NCBI GenBank assembly: GCA_902826215.1
Contig: CADEDY010000027.1
Coordinates: 2,647 to 50,657 of the forward strand
Direction: 5' to 3'
Origin: an uncultured Bacteroidota bacterium
GTDB lineage: Bacteria; Bacteroidota; Bacteroidia; Flavobacteriales_F; PHOS-HE28
DNA length: 48,011 nucleotides
Below are positions 9,250 through 17,908 of this stretch, one piece after another. A model generated the notes under the pieces. It was not told where the DNA came from. It did not search any database and worked only from the letters and a program-made list of their open reading frames with translations. The stretch's first letter is position 1. The number at the start of each line of letters is the position of its first letter. The translations under genes and the position numbers were made by a program.

Positions 9250-11394
9250 ATGCGTACGGCCATCCTAGTTCTACTTCTTGTCATTGGTCCAGGTGCTCAA
9301 GCCTTCACCGTCTCCATAGTCAAGCAGGACGACCCGTGCGGCAACGGCACAGGTCAAGTGTGGGCAATACCGAGCGGTGGCGTAGCGCCGTACAGTTATG
9401 CATGGAACAACGGAGGTAGCACGAACGTCATGTATGACCTCTTTGGTGGGACCTATACCGTGGTCGTGACCGACGTCAATGGAGAAACAGGTACCGCATC
9501 AGCCACAGTGGCAACCCCTCCAAACCTCAATGTGGGTGCGCTTCTTACCAGTACCGCTCCGGATTGTCTTGAAAACTGTGGGGGCCGAGTACGGGCCTTT
9601 CTCAACCAGAACGGAGGTCAAGAACCGTACGCATATGCATATGGTGTCATCGGCGATCCTGAGGTGAACAGCGGAACGACCAGCGGATCACCGTTCTTCT
9701 TCCCCGCTTGCGCTGGCCAAACGATGTGGTTCACGGCCACGGACGCTTTCGGATGTACGGATAGCACCACCTTTGAACTGGATCCGCCAACGGTGTACAC
9801 ACCTCCGATCGTTAACGTTACGAATGCTTGCGCGGGTGAAGCGAACGGGTCCGTGGAGATCGACCTGACCGGTTGGTTCTTCGCTGATCTGGTTTCCACT
9901 GAACTGATCGGCCCTGGACCCGAGGATACGGTTGCTGCCAATGGCGACTACTTCTTCTACGATGGACTTTCTCCAGGGGATTACCAGTTGCGCATTCTTC
10001 AACCTTCCTATGGTTGCGTTGATCCCATCACCATCACCATCGTTGACCAAACGACCTGTGGTGCACTCACTGGTTCCGCCTTCGTAGACTTGGACTTCGA
10101 TTGCTCGAATGGACCGAACGACGTGCCATTGGTCCATCAACCCATCGTGGTTCAGCCCGGCAACATCGTACGGCTCACCAACACCTCAGGCGGGTTCAAC
10201 ATTCCGCTGGAATACGGTTCCTACACGGTGGAACAGTCCAATCCGGACCTTGTTCAGTTGTGTCCGACCGTGACCCCGGTCCCGTTCGACCTAAGCGCAG
10301 TTGCCCCGATCCAGGCCGTTCTCTTGGCCGATTCCGTGATCGGAGGGATCGACCTCTCGGTGCATTTCTCCAACTCGTGGGCGATACCCGGGTTCACGCA
10401 GACCACCTGGATCACGGTCACGAACCAATCACCCTATCTCACCGCGCCCATCAATCTTTCCTTCGACCATGAGACGCTGTTCACCTTCGTAGGAAGCAGC
10501 CTATTTCCAGTAAGCACGAATTCTGGTAATGTCACTTGGGATCTATCCCCTCTTGGACCACTTGCAACCCATGTAGTTGAATTGCAGCTCCAGATACCGG
10601 CCGACCCCGGCTTGATCGGCACCACGTACACTGCCGCCGCCACCATTTCGAGTGCCGGCGACACCGATACCGCCAACAACGACTTCGAGGTGGTGGGTTC
10701 ATATGACCCGAACGACATTACTGCACGCACCACATTGGGAAGCCGAACGGATTACATGTTCAATACCGACGAGGATATCGTCTACACCATCCGTTTCCAG
10801 AACACGGGCAACTTCCCTGCACAGAACGTGTACATCCTGGACACGCTGAGCGAACTGCTGGACATGGCCCGTATCGAGATCATCGGTGCCTCGCATGACT
10901 TCACAGCCGCCTACTTGGATGATCGCACCTTACGCTTCGACTTCCCTAACATCCAACTGACGGACAGCACCAACGACGAGCCGAACAGTCATGGTTTCGT
11001 TTCCTTTCGCATTCCTCCGGTGCCAACGTTGGTCATCGGTGATGTGATCGAGAACACGGCTGCCATCTACTTCGATCTCAACCCGGCTGTGATCACGAAC
11101 ACCTCCGTGGTCACCGTGCAGACCATACAACACGTGGACGTGCTGTCTCCATCCACCATCAGCCTTTTCCCGAATCCCGCTCGCTCGGAAGTGCGTGTGC
11201 TCCGCCATGGTCGCCTCGTGGAGATCAGGCAGGGTAGCATCATCGCTGCGGATGGTCGTCAACTTCCGATTGCCGCTGAACAGTTTCTGCAGGGTGTGAT
11301 CAACGTTGAACACCTTTCGACCGGTGTGTACGTACTGGATCTAGTTGACGTGAACGGTGTTGCTATCCGCACGCGGTTGTTGAAGGGCCGCTGA
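9250..11394 (+). CDS. T9SS type A sorted surface protein with SprB-type repeat
   Basis: The product has 714 residues from ATG 9250, with signal peptide MRTAILVLLLVIGPGAQAF. An SprB-like repeat at ~20-85 contains GTGQVWAIPSGGVAPYSYAW and GGTYTVVVTD. A middle region of beta-rich modules follows. Residues ~480-620 contain GSYDPNDI and YTIRFQNTGNFPAQNVYILDT, which fit the Bacteroidota SYDPND beta-sandwich domain that often precedes sorting signals (DUF7619-like, from memory). The last ~75 residues, with LFPNPARSEVRV and STGVYVLDL and ending in a basic KGR, form a type A sorting domain. It is expected to be exported by T9SS and anchored or released at the surface. The ligand or substrate is unknown. 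A 6-bp GC stem (11386-11391 with 11402-11407) straddles its stop codon. Confidence 0.87.
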   Translation: MRTAILVLLLVIGPGAQAFTVSIVKQDDPCGNGTGQVWAIPSGGVAPYSYAWNNGGSTNVMYDLFGGTYTVVVTDVNGETGTASATVATPPNLNVGALLTSTAPDCLENCGGRVRAFLNQNGGQEPYAYAYGVIGDPEVNSGTTSGSPFFFPACAGQTMWFTATDAFGCTDSTTFELDPPTVYTPPIVNVTNACAGEANGSVEIDLTGWFFADLVSTELIGPGPEDTVAANGDYFFYDGLSPGDYQLRILQPSYGCVDPITITIVDQTTCGALTGSAFVDLDFDCSNGPNDVPLVHQPIVVQPGNIVRLTNTSGGFNIPLEYGSYTVEQSNPDLVQLCPTVTPVPFDLSAVAPIQAVLLADSVIGGIDLSVHFSNSWAIPGFTQTTWITVTNQSPYLTAPINLSFDHETLFTFVGSSLFPVSTNSGNVTWDLSPLGPLATHVVELQLQIPADPGLIGTTYTAAATISSAGDTDTANNDFEVVGSYDPNDITARTTLGSRTDYMFNTDEDIVYTIRFQNTGNFPAQNVYILDTLSELLDMARIEIIGASHDFTAAYLDDRTLRFDFPNIQLTDSTNDEPNSHGFVSFRIPPVPTLVIGDVIENTAAIYFDLNPAVITNTSVVTVQTIQHVDVLSPSTISLFPNPARSEVRVLRHGRLVEIRQGSIIAADGRQLPIAAEQFLQGVINVEHLSTGVYVLDLVDVNGVAIRTRLLKGR

Positions 11395-11709
11395 ACGTCA
11401 GGCGGCCACTAGACCGTTACTGGCCACAAGATCTGAGGTAAATTGTGCTGTACACCGTGGCATAGGCGTGATCGTAATGATCGCTCTGGGCTGAACGGAC
11501 GCGGATGGACCACCTCGAGGTCCATCGAGGTCCATCCGCATCCATTCCTCGGCATTGGATTACTGCAGAACGGGTGGTAGCCCAAAGCTGCCGGCATCTG
11601 TTCGTGTTACGAGCTGCCACGGGCTAGACGACGAGGTGGTACTCCTTTGGTGACAGCCGGAGGTCACGTGATGGAACATTGCGAGGGCCGCAATTCGGCA
11701 GATGATACA
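11395..11709. other. 315-bp intergenic gap between convergent genes, no supported gene
   Basis: The gap lies between the 3' ends of the T9SS protein and the hydrolase gene. Short open frames exist (for example 11409-11597 on the minus strand), but none has a recognisable product, start context or codon pattern. I saw no tRNA-like fold. The notable content is the inverted and direct repeat cluster at 11501-11539. Confidence 0.6.
11501..11539. repeat. Nested inverted repeat with two alternative pairings
   Basis: GCGGATGGACC (11501-11511) is complementary to GGTCCATCCGC (11529-11539), giving an 11-bp stem with a 17-nt loop. The same left arm can instead pair its inner 8 bases (11504-11511) with a nearer copy, GGTCCATC at 11519-11526, with a 7-nt loop. 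The two right arms are a 10-bp tandem repeat GAGGTCCATC (11517-11526, 11527-11536). No T-tract follows. Between convergent genes it may act as a bidirectional transcript end. Confidence 0.75.
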
Positions 11710-12450
11710 CTACGCCAGCACCTCTTTCAGGAAGACCATCAAGTGCTGCCAAGCCCTATCCGCCATCTGCTTGTTATAGTCCTTCGAAGCGGGGTTGGTG
11801 AAGGTGTGTGCGCAGTGCGCGTAGGTCACCATCTGCCAATCGGCGTTGGCGGCGTTCATCTCCGAAACGACGCTCGCCATGTCCTCTTTGCTCACCGATG
11901 CATCCGCCTCGGGATGTTGGAGGAGGATGCTCGTGGATAGTGCACCGTTGGGTCGATCGCCTTTGCCGAGGCCGCCGTGGATGGACACCACCCCTTTCAC
12001 CGGCAGTTGGGCACGCGCAGTCTCCAGCGCACCCGAGCCACCAAAGCAGTAGCCAATTACCGCCAGCTTCTCCGGATCCGCTCCGGCGAGCTTCAACTGC
12101 TCCAAGGCAAGCGTGATCCGGTGCTGGTAGGCCGCGAAGTCGGTCTTGTAGTGGGTAGCGATGGTCCGCGCCTCGGTGGCGTTCGTGGGCACATGGCCTT
12201 CGCCGTAGATGTCCGCGATGAGGACGATGTAGCCCTGCTTCGCCAATTCGATCGCAGCCGTGCGTGCCTCCTCATCGATGCCCATCCACGCGGGTAGCAG
12301 CAGCACGCCGGGCCTCTCCGCGTCGGAATTGGAGGTGATCAGGCCGTTCAGCTTCTGGTCGCCATCGGCATAGGCCACGGGCTTCAATTCCTGGGCGGCG
12401 GCTTGGGTGGACATGAGCGCGAGGATGAGGAGGTGGAAGATGTGTTTCAT
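11710..12450 (-). CDS. Exported dienelactone hydrolase family protein
   Basis: The protein has 246 residues with signal peptide MKHIFHLLILALMSTQAAAQ, so it is probably periplasmic. It has an alpha/beta-hydrolase fold with the dienelactone-hydrolase signature GYCFGGSGA around nucleophile Cys135. Asp183 (HPEADASV) and His215 (HCAHTF) complete a plausible Cys-Asp-His triad. An early LPAWMGIDE segment and YIVLIADIYGEG are also typical. True dienelactone hydrolases act in chloroaromatic breakdown, but most homologues are uncharacterised esterases and no aromatic pathway is nearby. ATG 12450 is chosen because the signal peptide begins there. Confidence 0.85.
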   Translation of the reverse strand: MKHIFHLLILALMSTQAAAQELKPVAYADGDQKLNGLITSNSDAERPGVLLLPAWMGIDEEARTAAIELAKQGYIVLIADIYGEGHVPTNATEARTIATHYKTDFAAYQHRITLALEQLKLAGADPEKLAVIGYCFGGSGALETARAQLPVKGVVSIHGGLGKGDRPNGALSTSILLQHPEADASVSKEDMASVVSEMNAANADWQMVTYAHCAHTFTNPASKDYNKQMADRAWQHLMVFLKEVLA

Positions 12451-12465
12451 GTATAGGGAGATAGG

Positions 12466-12473
12466 CGAAGATG
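12466..12473 (-). promoter_or_regulatory. Probable -7 box for the dienelactone hydrolase gene
   Basis: The minus strand reads CATCTTCG followed by CC, 15 nt upstream of ATG 12450. It is the same variant as at trmD. Confidence 0.4.
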
Positions 12474-12612
12474 CGGACTCTGCTCCGGATCGAAGGAGTG
12501 CCGATGATCGCAGACCGTTGCGCGGATTCGTGCAGGACAATCTGCGATGGGGCGAGCTTCCCGCTCTTGAAACCTGAGCGCTTGCTAAGAGATGACTTGC
12601 GGAGAGAATGCC

Positions 12613-13065
12613 TCATTCGCAACGCCCATTCGCATTGAAGAAGCGAAAACCTAGTTCGGGGTGCTTTGTTCGTATCAGACGCAAGAGGTTCGGGATCTGA
12701 GCAGAGGAATAGTCCTGCTCCCCTGCCATACCGAAAAGGCCTTGGTCATCGCGCGTGGTCAGCAGATCAAGCACCGCCATCTCTCGACCGTCAGATGATC
12801 GAGCAACAACATGGACCTTTGAGCAATGCTGTCTTGGCGGATAGTCCGTGGGTTCTAAACTGCGAAGCACTGTCATTAGACTACTCTTCAGCTCAGCATC
12901 GCAAAGAACCCCTGGGCCGTAGTTCAAAAGCCTCAATTCAACACGGTCGGCGGAGGCGAAAGCTTGAACTAGAGCTGATCGCGAATCCTTGAATTGCGAT
13001 TGGATCGAAATGAACAAGAAGGCTAGTACCAGCACAACGAGCGCAATACCCTTGAACCTCAACAT
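12613..13065 (-). CDS. Hypothetical membrane-anchored protein
   Basis: I do not recognise this 150-residue protein. ATG 13065 opens one N-terminal TM helix (GIALVVLVLAFLFISI), probably a signal anchor. A ~115-residue extracytoplasmic part follows, with Cys at VLCDAE, QHCSKV and the C-terminal NGRCE, which could form disulfides. It lies 73 bp downstream of cphA on the same strand and may be co-transcribed, but nothing in the sequence links it to cyanophycin. Its base composition appears somewhat lower in GC than its neighbours, so recent acquisition is possible. Confidence 0.6.
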   Translation of the reverse strand: MLRFKGIALVVLVLAFLFISIQSQFKDSRSALVQAFASADRVELRLLNYGPGVLCDAELKSSLMTVLRSLEPTDYPPRQHCSKVHVVARSSDGREMAVLDLLTTRDDQGLFGMAGEQDYSSAQIPNLLRLIRTKHPELGFRFFNANGRCE

Positions 13066-13138
13066 CGCTCGAACTCTACTTGGCCATACGCTGTTGCCAG
13101 AGACACACAGATCAAGGAACCGTAGGAATCGACAAGCA

Positions 13139-15802
13139 TCACCCCACCAACTCCTTGTTCCTATTCGGGATATCCTCCTTGTTGAATGGCACCTTGTCAT
13201 CCTCTTCCTTGAGCTTTAACACAAGGGCGAGGGCATCCGGTACCACATCGCTGCACAAGGTGAGGAAACTGCCGGGCTTGGCGTTGCTGATCGCGTAGCG
13301 GATGGCTTCTTCTTCCTTCTTGATGATGATGTAAGGCTTGTTCGGGTCCACTTCCTTGATGCCTTTGACCATGAGGGCGATGATCTCATCGTCACTCTTG
13401 CCACGTAGGTTGCGGTCCTGGCGGATGATGATCTCGTCGAACATCTGCGCGCTGAGGCGACCGAGGTTCACGGTATCCTCGTCGCGACGGTCGCCGACGC
13501 CGGCGATCACACCCACCTTCGGGCTGTCCGGGATCTTGCTGATGAACTTGCCGAGGGCCTCGAAGCCATGCGGGTTGTGGGCGTAATCCACCACCACTTG
13601 GAAGTTCTTGAACTGGAAAAGATTCAAGCGGCCTGGGGTCTGGGCCGCGCCTGGCACGAAGGTCAAGAGCGCTTGGCGCAGGTCCTCCACCTTCACGCCT
13701 TGTACGAAGGCGGCCAGTACAGCGGGCAGCACGTTCTGGATGTTGAAGACCGCTTTACCACCGTACGTGATGGGGATGTTCACGGCCTTCTCGATCCGCA
13801 GTTTCCATTCGCCCTTGCTGATGGTGACGTAGCCATTCTCGTAGATCGCGGCCAAGCCACCGAGTTTGCAGTGTTGGCGGATCAAGCGGTTGTTCTCATC
13901 CAAGCTGAAGAGCGCGATCTTGCAGTTGGTCTGCTTGCGCATGGCCATGACCAGATCATCGTCCGCATTCAGGATGGCGTATCCGTCCTGCCGCACGCTG
14001 CGGGGCACGGTGCTCTTCACGTGGGCCAGATCCTCCAAGGTGTGGATGTCCTTCAAGCCCAAGTGATCGGCAGCCACGTTGGTTACGATGGCGACATCAC
14101 AGTGCTCGAAGCCGAGTCCGCTGCGCACCAATCCACCACGCGCTGTTTCCAGCACGGCCATGTCCACCACGGGTTCCTTCAGCACGAACTGCGCGCTGGC
14201 AGGACCAGTACAATCGCCTTTCATCAACAGACGGTTCTGGATGTAGACGCCATCGCTGCACGTCATGCCCACCTTGTAGCCTACGCTGCGCATAAGGTGT
14301 GCCGTGAGGCGGGTGGTGGTGGTCTTTCCGTTCGTGCCGGTCACGGCGATGATGGGGATACGGCTTGGTGCGCCCGGCGGGAAGAGCATGTCCACCACGG
14401 GTTCCGCCACGTTCTTGCCGATGCCACCGGTCGGATCCAAGTGCATGCGGAAGCCCGGAGCTGCGTTCACTTCCAGCACCGCTCCCCCGCTCTCGTTCAG
14501 CGGCAGGCTGATGTCGTCGGTCATGATGTCGATGCCACAGATGTCCAGATCGATGATGCGGCTGATACGCTCGGCCAGGAACACGTTGAACGGATGCACC
14601 ATTTCAGTGACATCATCCGCCGTACCGCCGGTGCTCAGATTCGCTGTAGCTTTCAGGTAGATCACCTCGTCCTTGGCAGGCACACTCTCCGGGCTCAGCC
14701 CCTTCAGATCGAGCAGCTTCAAGGTGTGATCGTCGATGTCGATGCGTGTGAGGACGTTCTCGTGTCCGTAACCACGCCGGGGATCCTTGTTGACTTCCTC
14801 GACGAGCTCCGCGATGGTGTGCTTGCCATCGCCGATCACGCAGGCGGGGGTGCGTTTGGCGGCACAGATGAAACGATGGTTGATCACCAACAATCGATGA
14901 TCCAGCCCGGTGATGTAACGTTCCACGATCACACTGCGGCTGATCTCCTTCGCTTTGGCCAAGGCCACTTTCGCTTCTTCCAAGGTCTTGATGCCGATCG
15001 TGGCACCCCGACCGTGGTTGCCACCGATGGGTTTGATCACGCAAGGGAAGCCGACGGAATCGATGGCCGCCTCCAAGCCTTCTTCGGTCCGGACCACCCG
15101 TCCTTTCGGTACGGGGATCTCGTAACTCTCCAGCAATTGCTTTGTTTCCTCTTTATCGCAGGCGATCTCCACCCCGATGTTGCTCGTCTTGCTGGTGATG
15201 GTCGCACGGATCCGCTTTTGGTGGATGCCGTGGCCGAGTTGCACCAAGCTCTGTCCATTCAGCCTCAGGTAAGGGATCCCGCGTGAAACGGCTTCCTGAA
15301 CGATGCTGCCCGTGCTGGGTCCAAGTCGCGAATCCTCCCGGAGTTCACGCATCTTCTGCAGGTCGTCGGCGAGGTCGTATTCGGTTCCGGCGATCAGGGC
15401 TTCGGCTATGCGCACTGCTGCTTTGGCGGCATACATGCCTACCGGTTCTTCGATGTAGCTGAAGACCACGTTGTAGATCCCTTCTTCCCGTGTGCTACGG
15501 GTACGGCCGAAGCCGGTCTCCATACCAGCGAGGGTCTGGATCTCCAGGGCGATGTGCTCGATAACGTGGCCCATCCAGGTGCCGCGCTTCACCCGTTCCC
15601 AAAAACCGCCCTCATGCTCTTCACTGCAACGGTGGCTGTACATACTGGGCAGCAAAGCCTGGATCCGCTCATAGAATCCGGGGATCTTGTCCGTCGGCTT
15701 CTGCTCCAGGTCCTCGATATCGAGGCGCATGACGATGAGGTGATGCCGCTTGACGGACCAGTAGTTCGGGCCACGCATGGCCTTGAGTTCGAGGATGCGC
15801 AT
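13139..15802 (-). CDS. cphA: Cyanophycin synthetase CphA
   Basis: This 887-residue protein has the three-part CphA1 layout. It polymerises cyanophycin, a poly-aspartate backbone with arginine on each side chain, at the cost of ATP. An N-terminal domain (~1-160) contains GHVIEH (His79-x-x-Glu82-His83). An ATP-grasp domain (~215-475) contains KPIGGNHGRGATIG, VIVERYITGLDHRLLVI and AVLEVNAAPG; it adds Asp. A Mur-ligase-like domain (~480-887) has the P-loop VTGTNGKTTTT (Gly489-Thr494) and a late VVDYAHNP motif; it adds Arg. ATG 15802 gives the conserved MRILELKAMRGPNYWS start. It is divergent from cphB across 239 bp, which supports a storage-and-mobilisation pair. Confidence 0.95.
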   Translation of the reverse strand: MRILELKAMRGPNYWSVKRHHLIVMRLDIEDLEQKPTDKIPGFYERIQALLPSMYSHRCSEEHEGGFWERVKRGTWMGHVIEHIALEIQTLAGMETGFGRTRSTREEGIYNVVFSYIEEPVGMYAAKAAVRIAEALIAGTEYDLADDLQKMRELREDSRLGPSTGSIVQEAVSRGIPYLRLNGQSLVQLGHGIHQKRIRATITSKTSNIGVEIACDKEETKQLLESYEIPVPKGRVVRTEEGLEAAIDSVGFPCVIKPIGGNHGRGATIGIKTLEEAKVALAKAKEISRSVIVERYITGLDHRLLVINHRFICAAKRTPACVIGDGKHTIAELVEEVNKDPRRGYGHENVLTRIDIDDHTLKLLDLKGLSPESVPAKDEVIYLKATANLSTGGTADDVTEMVHPFNVFLAERISRIIDLDICGIDIMTDDISLPLNESGGAVLEVNAAPGFRMHLDPTGGIGKNVAEPVVDMLFPPGAPSRIPIIAVTGTNGKTTTTRLTAHLMRSVGYKVGMTCSDGVYIQNRLLMKGDCTGPASAQFVLKEPVVDMAVLETARGGLVRSGLGFEHCDVAIVTNVAADHLGLKDIHTLEDLAHVKSTVPRSVRQDGYAILNADDDLVMAMRKQTNCKIALFSLDENNRLIRQHCKLGGLAAIYENGYVTISKGEWKLRIEKAVNIPITYGGKAVFNIQNVLPAVLAAFVQGVKVEDLRQALLTFVPGAAQTPGRLNLFQFKNFQVVVDYAHNPHGFEALGKFISKIPDSPKVGVIAGVGDRRDEDTVNLGRLSAQMFDEIIIRQDRNLRGKSDDEIIALMVKGIKEVDPNKPYIIIKKEEEAIRYAISNAKPGSFLTLCSDVVPDALALVLKLKEEDDKVPFNKEDIPNRNKELVG

Positions 15803-16041
15803 GGGTACTTGGCGAGATGGATGGTAAGTTCCTGTTCGACCTTCCGAAGGGCACGGATGCCCCGATGGTGGGGAAGATAGGGACAGTCCGTTGTTCATCA
15901 AAACTTCACACACGCATCACCCTCGGGACCGATCCCGCTACTTTAGCGACCGTTCGACCACGTGCTTTCGTTCCTCCATCGAGGAATTCCACTAGGAAAG
16001 GCTGGTCAGGATCTCAGGGGGGCGGGGGATAAACACCTGGA
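15803..16041. promoter_or_regulatory. Divergent cphA-cphB promoter region
   Basis: This 239-bp intergenic region separates the two start codons. Toward cphA, the minus strand carries TATCTTCC at 15872-15879, one mismatch from TAnnTTYG. Toward cphB, the plus strand carries TACTTTAG at 15939-15946, one mismatch from TAnnTTTG, embedded in a small inverted repeat GCTActtTAGC. No ARG box or other operator was recognised. The boxes are weaker than elsewhere in the window, which would fit regulated expression, but this is inference. Confidence 0.4.
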
Positions 16042-16911
16042 ATGACACCCAAAGGAAAACTCATCGCCATCGGCGGTAACGAGGACAAGGGAAAGGACCC
16101 GGAAGCGGGACACAACACCAAGGTCTTCACCCACAATTTCATTGAAGACGGTATCCTCAGCCGCGTGGTGGAGGAGATCGGTGGCCCCAGCAAGCGCATT
16201 GCGGTGATCACCAGCGCCAGCAGCATACCCGAAGAGGTCGGTGAGAACTACGTGGAGGCCTTCGGTCGTTTGGGCGTGAAGGACATCGACGTGCTCGAGA
16301 TCCGTGATCGTAGCGATGTGCGGCCGGACATGATCAAGCGGCTCGCCAAGTGCGATGGCGTGATGATGAGCGGCGGGAATCAACTGCGGCTCACCACCAT
16401 CTTCGGTGGGACGGCTTTCCTTCAATTGATGAAGCGTCGGTACCAGGAGGAGACCGGCTTCGTGATCGCGGGTACCAGCGCGGGTGCCATGTGCATGAGC
16501 AGTACGATGATCTACCAAGGACACAGTTCCAGTGGCCTGATCAAAGGTGGCGTGAAGTTGACCACTGGTGCCGCACTGATCCACGATGTGATCATCGATA
16601 GCCATTTCGTTGAGCGCGGTCGATTCAGCCGCTTGACCCAAGCTGTGGCCGCCAACCCTTCGGCCATCGGCATCGGCTTGGGTGAAGACACCGGCGTGGT
16701 GATCACCGGGGCCGATATGCTGGAGACCATCGGAAGTGGTCAGGTGATGATCTTCGATGGACACGAGATCTCGTACAGCGACTATGCCGATGTGGAAGAA
16801 GGTGAACCCTTCAGCATTGAGGGCATGAAAGTGCACATCATCTCGAAAGGGCACAGCTATAGCGTGCAGCAACGGGCCTTTGCAGCGGTGCGCGTGCCGG
16901 TGAAGAGTTGA
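16042..16911 (+). CDS. cphB: Cyanophycinase CphB
   Basis: The protein has 289 residues and belongs to the serine peptidase S51 family. It hydrolyses cyanophycin to beta-Asp-Arg dipeptides. The nucleophile elbow GTSAGAM places Ser146, MMSGGNQLRL (108-117) forms the substrate-binding segment, and His188 in DSHFVERGRFSRL is the expected catalytic His. There is no signal peptide, so it is cytoplasmic like the polymer granules. It is divergent from cphA. The TPM-domain gene starts 3 bp after its stop and is probably co-transcribed. Confidence 0.95.
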   Translation: MTPKGKLIAIGGNEDKGKDPEAGHNTKVFTHNFIEDGILSRVVEEIGGPSKRIAVITSASSIPEEVGENYVEAFGRLGVKDIDVLEIRDRSDVRPDMIKRLAKCDGVMMSGGNQLRLTTIFGGTAFLQLMKRRYQEETGFVIAGTSAGAMCMSSTMIYQGHSSSGLIKGGVKLTTGAALIHDVIIDSHFVERGRFSRLTQAVAANPSAIGIGLGEDTGVVITGADMLETIGSGQVMIFDGHEISYSDYADVEEGEPFSIEGMKVHIISKGHSYSVQQRAFAAVRVPVKS

Positions 16912-16913
16912 AC

Positions 16914-17408
16914 ATGAGCAGAGCATTGCTCGCTCTTTGGATCGTCCATCTTCTGGTGGCCCTCTCCGCAGGCAGTTGTTCTGAGCAACATCCGATCGGC
17001 TTCGTGCTGGACAACGAAGGTGTGCTCACTTCCGCTCAAAAAAGTACCTTGGATAGCTTGTTCCGCGCTCATGAAGAGCGAACGGGGAATGAGATCGCTC
17101 TGGTGACGCATCCGACCTTCAACGGAAGACCAGCCAAGGATTTCGCCGTTGCATTTGGAGACTCTGTTGGAGTGGGCAAAAAGGACCGGGATAACGGCGT
17201 CCTCATCGCCCTTTGCAAGGCGCGGCGCGAAGTTTTCATCGCTACCGGCAAGGGAACAGAACGTGTATTGCACGACAGCATCTGTCAAAGGATCGTCGAC
17301 CAAGAGATGCTCCCTCGGTTCAAATTGGAGGATCACTACGGCGGGTTGTTGTCGGGTTGCCTTGCCATCATCGACTTCCTGGACAGACCGGAGAATCGGA
17401 TCCCGTGA
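16914..17408 (+). CDS. TPM-domain protein
   Basis: The 164-residue protein has a hydrophobic N-terminus (ALLALWIVHLLVALSAGSCSEQ), either a signal peptide or a weak lipoprotein signal with Cys at ~23. A single TPM domain follows: GFVLDNEGVLTSAQKSTLDSLF, TGNEIALVTHPTF and the DNGVLIALCKARREVFIATGKG core. TPM domains occur in photosystem-II repair and acid-phosphatase-like proteins and in the YgcG family. No long low-complexity tail or TM helix follows, unlike many relatives. It lies tightly between cphB and a small membrane protein. Any link to cyanophycin is unsupported beyond position. Confidence 0.78.
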   Translation: MSRALLALWIVHLLVALSAGSCSEQHPIGFVLDNEGVLTSAQKSTLDSLFRAHEERTGNEIALVTHPTFNGRPAKDFAVAFGDSVGVGKKDRDNGVLIALCKARREVFIATGKGTERVLHDSICQRIVDQEMLPRFKLEDHYGGLLSGCLAIIDFLDRPENRIP

Positions 17409-17411
17409 TTC

Positions 17412-17897
17412 ATGGAACGCAGGCATTTCAAGCTGGGGCAAGGCTACTTGAACATCGATGCCCATGCGTTGATCTTCACCCGGTCGGGGAATTGGCAAGA
17501 AGCTGAAGAAGCGAAGGAGCGTTCACCAAAGCAGAATCTGGTTCGGTTTCCGCGGATCTTGATCGGTGGAGTCTTGGTTTTATTGGGTGGTCTTTTCTTG
17601 ACCCTTGGCAAATTGGGCGACGCGAAGAGTGGTGGTGGGATCATGCTGGCCGTTGGCCTTATGGGCTTCGGCATTTACAAGATGTACAACCTACTTCATG
17701 ATGACTTCGGACCGGTGTATCGCATTCCTTTCACTAAAGCGGAGCAACTGAAGTTGGTAGAGGATCATCTGGAGATCGACTTCCTGGATGCCACACTCCG
17801 AACTCAGCGGGTGCGGGTGCTCGTGACCCTTGAAGCCGGGATCTACGCGCTTGAAGCATGGCAGTTGTCACGCGATAATGACCGGTCGCCCGGATAA
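17412..17897 (+). CDS. Hypothetical protein with two TM helices
   Basis: I do not recognise this 161-residue protein. Residues ~1-45 are soluble and polar. Two adjacent TM helices follow (ILIGGVLVLLGGLFLTLG and GIMLAVGLMGFGIYKMY), then a C-terminal soluble part with a VEDHLEIDFLDATLRTQRVRVLV beta-like stretch. The layout resembles small PH-like membrane proteins, but I cannot assign a family. It starts 3 bp after the TPM gene, so co-expression is likely. Confidence 0.65.
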   Translation: MERRHFKLGQGYLNIDAHALIFTRSGNWQEAEEAKERSPKQNLVRFPRILIGGVLVLLGGLFLTLGKLGDAKSGGGIMLAVGLMGFGIYKMYNLLHDDFGPVYRIPFTKAEQLKLVEDHLEIDFLDATLRTQRVRVLVTLEAGIYALEAWQLSRDNDRSPG

Positions 17898-17902
17898 CTT
17901 CG
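17895..17902 (+). promoter_or_regulatory. Variant -7 box for the DUF3817 gene
   Basis: TAACTTCG followed by CGCCCC overlaps the TAA stop of the preceding gene and ends 6 nt before ATG 17909. A transcript starting at the usual distance would be leaderless or nearly so. Confidence 0.5.
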
Positions 17903-17908
17903 CGCCCC

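Noticed and set aside
11409..11597. Short minus-strand open frame in the 315-bp gap
   Set aside because: It spans the inverted repeat, has no recognisable product and lacks a promoter box.
13568..15286. 572-codon open frame antisense to cphA
   Set aside because: The opposite strand encodes all CphA motifs. The antisense translation is His/Gln/Ala-rich with no recognisable domain.
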